A stretch of DNA of 10,000 bases. Origin: Kiritimatiellota bacterium. Lineage in GTDB: Bacteria > Verrucomicrobiota > Kiritimatiellia > JAAZAB01. Shown one piece after another: positions 5,442 through 10,000 of the stretch; the first letter of the stretch is position 1, and each line of letters begins with the position of its first letter. The translations under genes were made by a program, and so were the position numbers. The stretch spans positions 1 to 10,000 of the forward strand of contig VSJD01000352.1 in NCBI GenBank assembly GCA_008636095.1, written 5' to 3'. A model generated the notes under the pieces. The model was not told the DNA's origin. It saw only the letters and a program-made list of their open reading frames with translations, and did no database searches.

Positions 5442-8400
5442 GCGAAAGCCAGGCAGAATCAACGGTCCGCATCGGCGCCATTCCGTCAACCGACGGACGG
5501 AACACACGTTCCCCAGTCGTCGGCGCCCGCCCGCCCGCCTGCAAAGCTGGGCGTAGCACTGCGGGCAGGCAACGCTGGAGTGGTAGCGACTACGGGCAGG
5601 CCGACCAAATCCATCCCCTTTTTCAAGCGCTATGACTGGCTGGCATTCGGCATCACCTATATCATCGCGCAGGTGTTCTATGTTCTGACCCAGGCGCCCA
5701 CGGTCACGTTGGAGGACTCGGGCGAGCTGGTCACGGCAGCGGCCTACCTGGGTGTGCCGCACCCGCCCGGCTATCCGCTCTGGTCGATTCTGGCTTGGCT
5801 CTTCACCCGCGTTTTCTGGTTTATGCAATATCAGGGATACCCCAATCCGGCTTGGGCCGTTAATTGCATGTCGGGTGTTTTCGGCGCGCTCTGCTGTGCC
5901 ACGGTAGCTTTGCTCATCAGCCGTTCCGGACGTGACCTCCTGCGCTCGTTCCGGCACGAGGACGATCCCGAATCAGCCTCAACGGTGGAAAAAGTGATCA
6001 GCTGGGCTAGCGGAATTGCCTCGGGGCTGGTCCTGGCGTTCTGCCCGTTTATCTGGTCGCAGTGCGTCATCGCCGAAGTGTACAGCCTGAACACCTTCCT
6101 GCACGTGTTGATCCTGACGCTGGCCTACGTCTGGCTGCGCCGGCCCTATGAGAACCGCCTGCTCTACTGGATTGCGGCGCTGTTCGGCGTTACCTTCACC
6201 AATTGCCAGCCGATCATGCTAATGGTGCCGGGGCTCATGATGATTTTCTGGGCAGGTGACCGACGCCTCTTCCGGGATTGCCTGGCGGCTGGCCTGGTGG
6301 TTATCGGCGCGGTTGTTCTCGCGCAAATTGCTTTTCCGCAATATTCTTTCGGCAATTTTGTCCGGCGTGAATTCTGGATTACGGCAGGCATCGTTATGAT
6401 GCTGTCGCCGCTCATCCTGTGGGTATTCACCCGCCAGATTTTCTCAGAATGGAAACGCCTGGTGCCGATGATCCTGTTCGCGCTCCTGGGTCTGTCATTT
6501 TTCGTCTACATGCCCATTGCCGGGGACTTCAATCCGCCCATGAATTGGGGCTACCCACGGACGTTTGAAGGCTTTCGCCACGCCGTCACCCGCGGACAGT
6601 ACCAGGCCCTGAATCCGGCACTCAATCCCACGGCCTTCGTAACCCAGTTTGTTGAATTCCTGAGCCAGCTGGAAGACCAGTTCCCGTTCCCGATCCCGCT
6701 CCTGGCCCTGGTACCGATTTTCTTTTTCCGCTCCATCTGGCGTCGGCACTGGTCCTGGTTAATGACCACGATTATCGCGTTCATGGTCACCGGGCCGGGC
6801 ATGATGATCCTCCTTAATCCGCCCCACGATATCCAGTCCCTCTTTATCGCCCAAGTACAGTTTGTCCAGTCCACCGCCATCTACGCCATCTGGGTAGGCT
6901 ATGGATTTCTGTTCTGCCTGGCTTTCCTTGAACGATTTTTCAAGCACCGCATCGTGCTGGTCCTGGCATTGGCCATCACCATGCTGTCGCCGCTGGGAGG
7001 CATCTGGCAGAACTGGTATGATGAAAAAATGATTGCGGCCAGCGGCGGCACGGAATTGCGCGGTCATGACTTCGGCTGGCAATTCGGCAACTACCAGTTG
7101 TGCGGCGCCGAGGCCATCACGCGGGAGCTTAAACCTGGCGAACCACCCTTGCCGAACCCGGTTTTCCCGCCGGCCATGACAACCAACGCCGTCTTCTACG
7201 GCGGTACTGATCCGGGCCGGTTCGTACCCACCTATATGATCTTCTGCCCCAAGGTGCACCCTGACGTATTTCTGATCACCCAGAACGCGTTGGCCGACAA
7301 CACCTACATGAACGTCATGCGCGATCTCTACGGCGACCTGATCTGGATTCCCACGCCGCAGGACACTAACTTGGCCTTCCAGTCGTACGTCAACGACGTG
7401 CGCACTGGACGCATTCCGTCCAACGCCGCCGTGACCATTGACCCGAGCGGCAAGGTCAGCGTCCAAGGCGTGCAGGGCGTCATGGAAATCAACGGGATCA
7501 TCAGCAAGTCCATCTTCGAGGCCAACAAATGGCGGCACGACTTCTACGTCGAGGAAAGCTACGTCATCAACTGGATGTATCCCTACCTCTCACCGCACGG
7601 CTTGATCATGAAGATCAACAAGGAACCTCTGCCCAAGCTGACCGACGAAATGGTGAAGAATGACATGGATTTCTGGGCCTGGTACTTCAACCGCTTGATG
7701 AAGGACCGGAAATTCCAGCGGGACGTCGTGGCACGCAAAACGTTTTCAAAACTGCGTTGCGCCATTGCCGGACTGTACGTTTACCGCCGGATGATGAACG
7801 AGGCGGAAATCGCCTTCCGGCAGGCCGTGGACCTGTATCCTTCCAGCCCGGAGGCCAATTTCCGCCTGGCCGACATGTACTTGCAGACGGGCCGGTTTGC
7901 CGATGCCCTCCAGCTCATGGAAACGAACCTGGCGAACGATCCCAACAACGACCGGATCACCGGGTTCATTAACCAGATCAAGGACATGGCCCAGATGAAC
8001 AATCGGGTCAGCCAGTTGCAGGCCCAGCTCTCGAAAGGCAGCGGTACGCTGGATATGGTGTTCGAGCTGGCCTCGATTTACCAGCGCACGGGCCGCGAAC
8101 AGCCGTTCCAGGATCTGGCCATGCAAGTGCTGAACAATTCGAATATTCCGCCCCAGGCCTACCTGAAAGTGGCCGATTTAGCTTCCAATCCACCACGCTG
8201 GCCACTGGTTGCCGAGGCCTACCAGCGCTACCTCCAGCGGGAGAAGAACGACCCGCGCGCATGGCTGGAACTGGCCTGCGCACAGGCCCAGATGGGCCAG
8301 CACGACCGCGCCATCCAAACCTTGCGTCAGGCCGTCGCCTGCGGCGGCGAGCCGCTTAAAGACGCGATCCGCAAGGACACCCGCATTGATCCCCTGCGCG

Positions 8401-8477
8401 GCATGGAAGGTTTCCAGAAGCTGGTCCAGCCGACCCAACAGCCGTTCGCGCCACTGCCGGGCCTGTTCGGTCCGTAA
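5439..8477 (+). CDS. DUF2723 (TMEM260-like) GT-C membrane protein with C-terminal TPR region
   Basis: A 1012-residue membrane protein. Residues 1-65 are a polar, Pro/Ala-rich tail. From about 68 there are roughly twelve hydrophobic segments (to about 520). The first extramembrane loop carries the DUF2723 signature EDSGEL (92-97) followed by LGVPHPPGYPL (104-114), where Asp93 or Glu96 is the probable catalytic acid of the GT-C fold. A soluble region follows, with GGTDPGRFVPTYM in place of the GGDNDT-type motif common in bacterial homologues. Residues about 773-990 are TPR-like, with AEIAFRQAVDLYPSSPEANF and YQRYLQREKNDPRAWLELA as clear repeats. The human DUF2723 protein TMEM260 is an O-mannosyltransferase with the same GT-C plus TPR layout. 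With a Dpm1-like gene in the same array, transfer of a sugar from polyprenyl phosphate to secreted proteins is a reasonable inference. Acceptor and sugar are unknown. Confidence 0.87.
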   Translation: MAKARQNQRSASAPFRQPTDGTHVPQSSAPARPPAKLGVALRAGNAGVVATTGRPTKSIPFFKRYDWLAFGITYIIAQVFYVLTQAPTVTLEDSGELVTAAAYLGVPHPPGYPLWSILAWLFTRVFWFMQYQGYPNPAWAVNCMSGVFGALCCATVALLISRSGRDLLRSFRHEDDPESASTVEKVISWASGIASGLVLAFCPFIWSQCVIAEVYSLNTFLHVLILTLAYVWLRRPYENRLLYWIAALFGVTFTNCQPIMLMVPGLMMIFWAGDRRLFRDCLAAGLVVIGAVVLAQIAFPQYSFGNFVRREFWITAGIVMMLSPLILWVFTRQIFSEWKRLVPMILFALLGLSFFVYMPIAGDFNPPMNWGYPRTFEGFRHAVTRGQYQALNPALNPTAFVTQFVEFLSQLEDQFPFPIPLLALVPIFFFRSIWRRHWSWLMTTIIAFMVTGPGMMILLNPPHDIQSLFIAQVQFVQSTAIYAIWVGYGFLFCLAFLERFFKHRIVLVLALAITMLSPLGGIWQNWYDEKMIAASGGTELRGHDFGWQFGNYQLCGAEAITRELKPGEPPLPNPVFPPAMTTNAVFYGGTDPGRFVPTYMIFCPKVHPDVFLITQNALADNTYMNVMRDLYGDLIWIPTPQDTNLAFQSYVNDVRTGRIPSNAAVTIDPSGKVSVQGVQGVMEINGIISKSIFEANKWRHDFYVEESYVINWMYPYLSPHGLIMKINKEPLPKLTDEMVKNDMDFWAWYFNRLMKDRKFQRDVVARKTFSKLRCAIAGLYVYRRMMNEAEIAFRQAVDLYPSSPEANFRLADMYLQTGRFADALQLMETNLANDPNNDRITGFINQIKDMAQMNNRVSQLQAQLSKGSGTLDMVFELASIYQRTGREQPFQDLAMQVLNNSNIPPQAYLKVADLASNPPRWPLVAEAYQRYLQREKNDPRAWLELACAQAQMGQHDRAIQTLRQAVACGGEPLKDAIRKDTRIDPLRGMEGFQKLVQPTQQPFAPLPGLFGP
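5533..5601. repeat. Repeat-like GC-rich DNA inside the DUF2723 N-terminal tail
   Basis: Within codons for residues about 32-55 lie GCCCGCCTGC (5533-5542) and its near-inverse GCGGGCAGGC (5561-5570, 8 of 10 complementary). CGGGCAGGC also occurs twice (5562-5570 and 5593-5601), and there is a small palindrome GTAG-CGA-CTAC (5583-5593). The encoded stretch has no domain character. This looks like a palindromic repeat inserted in frame, though a GC-rich linker could produce some of it by chance. Confidence 0.35.
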
Positions 8478-8522
8478 CGGAAGCACGTGAAGCGGGGAGC
8501 AGGTTTTGCGATGTCCACTGAC

Positions 8523-8615
8523 TTAATGAACACAATATGCGAATCCCGTTTATATTTAACTGTCGCATTACAATTTGTAAAAATATGTGTTTTTAGCGCG
8601 CCTATTGTTCATTAA
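8523..8615. promoter_or_regulatory. Two inverted 10-bp half-sites 83 bp apart
   Basis: TTAATGAACA at 8523-8532 and TGTTCATTAA at 8606-8615 are exact reverse complements. The match extends inward loosely (both continue to an ATA-containing segment: ACAATA and, on the complement, ATAGG). Their centres are 83 bp apart, close to eight helical turns, so proteins bound at both would face the same side. The right copy ends 51 bases before the oxidoreductase ATG. A looping or dimeric regulator such as an AraC- or LacI-type protein is possible; none is encoded here. Confidence 0.4.
8568..8580. promoter_or_regulatory. 13-bp perfect dyad TTACAA-T-TTGTAA
   Basis: Six-base arms at 8568-8573 and 8575-8580 flank a single T. 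The dyad sits near the midpoint of the two TTAATGAACA half-sites. It resembles an operator for a small homodimeric repressor, but AT-rich DNA yields such dyads fairly easily. Confidence 0.3.
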
Positions 8616-8666
8616 ACCCGATAGTTTTACCCACAATTTCAAATTATGCGGAAGACCAGGAATTAT

Positions 8667-10000
8667 ATGAAACAAATTATTGTCCCATCGGAAAAAGTGC
8701 CCATAATCAATGAGGTGGATATTTGCGTTGTGGGCGGAAGCTGCACCGGAGTGTTTGCGGCGGTCCGCGCGGCCAGGCTCGGCGCAAAAGTCGTAATCGT
8801 TGAAAAGCAGAATCGGTTCGGCGGGGTCGCCACCAACGGCCTGGTTCACATGTGGCACAGCATTTATGACACGGACTTTAATGAACAGATCATCGGCGGC
8901 CTGACTTATGAAGTCATGGAACGGCTGGAAAAAAGAAACGCGATAAGCCAATTTAAAAATTCCAAAACCTACGCTATCCGGCTGAATTCGGAAGAATTGA
9001 CCATTGAGCTGGATGAACTCGTGCTTGAAGCAAAAATCAAGCCTTACCTCCACTCTTTCTTTTCGGCGCCGGTCATTGAAAATGGCCGCGTTACTGCGGT
9101 CATTATTCAGAACAAATCCGGCCGGGGCGCGGTCAAAGCCAAAATGTTCATTGACGCCACCGGCGACGCCGATCTGTGTCACCTGGCGGGATTGCCGACA
9201 TATACACCGGCTCACATCCAGCCCCCGACCACCTGCGCAAGATTCGCCAACTGGAACGTTAAACTTGATACAAACAAGCTGATTATGAAACACGCTGCAG
9301 AATTCGATCTGCCGGAAGGTTATATGTGGGGCGCCCCCATTCCACCGGACAATGATGTTTTCATGCTGTCCGGCACGCGCGTCGCCGGAAAAAATCCCGC
9401 GGATGGAGAACAATTGACCTTCTGCGAGATGGAAGGACGGCGCCAGGTCAGGGCGATCATGGATATCTGGCGAAAATACGTGAAAGGCAAAGGCATCACG
9501 CTGCATGCTCTGCCGTCCCAAATCGGCATCCGGGAAAGCAGGCACATCAAGGGAATATGCCGGATCGCCGGGAATGATCTGCTTTATGGAAAGAAATTTA
9601 GCGATGCAATTGCCAACGGAACTTATCCGGTGGATATTCATCATCAGTACAAACCGGGCATAACGTTCAAGGAACTGAACGGAACTCAGCATTATTGCCG
9701 GCCAGGCAAAGCGGCCGTTGTCAGCCGCTGGCGCAAAAAAACGGCGGATTGCCCGAAATATTATCAGATACCTCTGCGCTCTTTGATCCCGCAAAATTCC
9801 AAAAACGTCATTGCCGCCGGCCGCATGCTGGATGCCGACCGGGAAGCGTTCGGCGCTGTCAGGGTAATGGTCAACCTCAACCAGACCGGCGAAGCCGCCG
9901 GAGTCGCCGCCTGGCACGCGCTGATTTCAGGCCTTGAGATTGCGCAAGTCAATCCGCGGAATGTCAGGAAAACGCTGGCCGCCGGCGGATCGCGCATGCT
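8667..10000 (+). CDS. FAD-dependent oxidoreductase (FAD_oxidored family), 3' end outside the window
   Basis: 444 complete codons of a flavoprotein that continues past the right edge. Near the N-terminus is the dinucleotide-binding fold: VDICVVGGSCTGVFAAVRAA (GGxxxG form) then VVIVEKQNRFGGVATNG, where the Glu would hold the adenosine ribose. FIDATGDADLCHLAG is the second FAD motif, and NVIAAGRMLDADREAFGAVRVM near the right end is the C-terminal FAD-contact segment of this family. ATG 8667 is chosen for AGGA at 8658-8661; in-frame ATG 8646 lacks a ribosome site. The substrate is not evident: members occur beside polysaccharide and glycoside catabolism genes in PVC bacteria, and many are unassigned. 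Separate control from the preceding genes is suggested by the AT-rich gap with dyad sites. There is no signal peptide; it is probably cytoplasmic. Confidence 0.88.
   Translation, partial: MKQIIVPSEKVPIINEVDICVVGGSCTGVFAAVRAARLGAKVVIVEKQNRFGGVATNGLVHMWHSIYDTDFNEQIIGGLTYEVMERLEKRNAISQFKNSKTYAIRLNSEELTIELDELVLEAKIKPYLHSFFSAPVIENGRVTAVIIQNKSGRGAVKAKMFIDATGDADLCHLAGLPTYTPAHIQPPTTCARFANWNVKLDTNKLIMKHAAEFDLPEGYMWGAPIPPDNDVFMLSGTRVAGKNPADGEQLTFCEMEGRRQVRAIMDIWRKYVKGKGITLHALPSQIGIRESRHIKGICRIAGNDLLYGKKFSDAIANGTYPVDIHHQYKPGITFKELNGTQHYCRPGKAAVVSRWRKKTADCPKYYQIPLRSLIPQNSKNVIAAGRMLDADREAFGAVRVMVNLNQTGEAAGVAAWHALISGLEIAQVNPRNVRKTLAAGGSRM

Larger units (their letters stand above)
8478..8666. other. AT-rich intergenic regulatory gap
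   Basis: The 189 bases between the DUF2723 stop and the oxidoreductase start hold no gene. From about 8520 they become much more AT-rich than the flanking coding DNA and contain two separate dyad patterns, described in their own entries. No intrinsic terminator with a T-run follows 8477, and several weak -10-like hexamers make any single promoter call unsafe. Confidence 0.5.

Noticed and set aside
6759..7538. A 259-codon minus-strand open frame inside the DUF2723 gene
   Set aside because: Antisense shadow with no motifs; the plus strand carries conserved DUF2723 protein throughout.
8568..9917. A 449-codon minus-strand open frame covering the FAD oxidoreductase
   Set aside because: It lies antisense to a gene with clear flavin motifs on the plus strand, has no recognisable domain or ribosome site, and is explained by codon bias of the real gene.

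Overview
The window carries seven real protein-coding genes, two of them cut by or running to its edges, in a moderately GC-rich bacterial genome. Gene content fits an uncultured Gram-negative of the PVC group (Lentisphaerota, Kiritimatiellota or Verrucomicrobiota). The pointers are a MtaA/URO-D-like protein, a DUF2723 membrane protein with a TPR tail, a large FAD-dependent oxidoreductase of the FAD_oxidored type, and dense intergenic palindromic repeats. This placement is an inference from gene families, not a measured result.

Layout: 2-277 is the 3' end of leuD (leucine biosynthesis). 278-627 is a 350-base gap filled by a heptamer tract, a small hairpin, a 113-bp palindrome and a possible promoter/operator. 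628-2586 is one uninterrupted frame that joins a complete Soj-type ParA ATPase to a complete URO-D/MtaA-like methyltransferase domain. It converges, with a 4-bp gap, on def (peptide deformylase, minus strand), which has a good sigma70-type promoter. 3271-3430 is a repeat element with palindromic inserts. 3515-8477 holds three plus-strand genes: a Dpm1-like polyprenyl-phosphate mannosyltransferase, a UbiA-family decaprenyl-phosphate phosphoribosyltransferase-like enzyme, and a roughly 1010-residue DUF2723 membrane protein with a C-terminal TPR region. After a 189-bp AT-rich regulatory gap, an FAD-dependent oxidoreductase runs off the right edge.

How they work together: the three central genes read as a lipid-linked sugar module. 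Two cytoplasm-facing enzymes load sugars onto polyprenyl phosphate, and a multi-pass GT-C-like protein could use such donors on the outer face of the membrane. The DUF2723 protein has the same signature motif and the same GT-C plus TPR layout as the eukaryotic protein O-mannosyltransferase TMEM260, and it sits beside a Dpm1 homologue. A bacterial protein O-mannosylation cassette is therefore a testable reading.

The other main theme is repeat DNA at gene boundaries. Seven-base-period tracts (ATGGNNN, GGTTCAN, CTATRGN) touch the stop of leuD, the start and stop of the UbiA gene and the gap before the DUF2723 gene. Palindromic repeat-like DNA also appears to be translated, in the ParA/URO-D linker and in the N-terminal tail of the DUF2723 protein. 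No tRNA, rRNA, CRISPR array, IS element or phage gene was seen.
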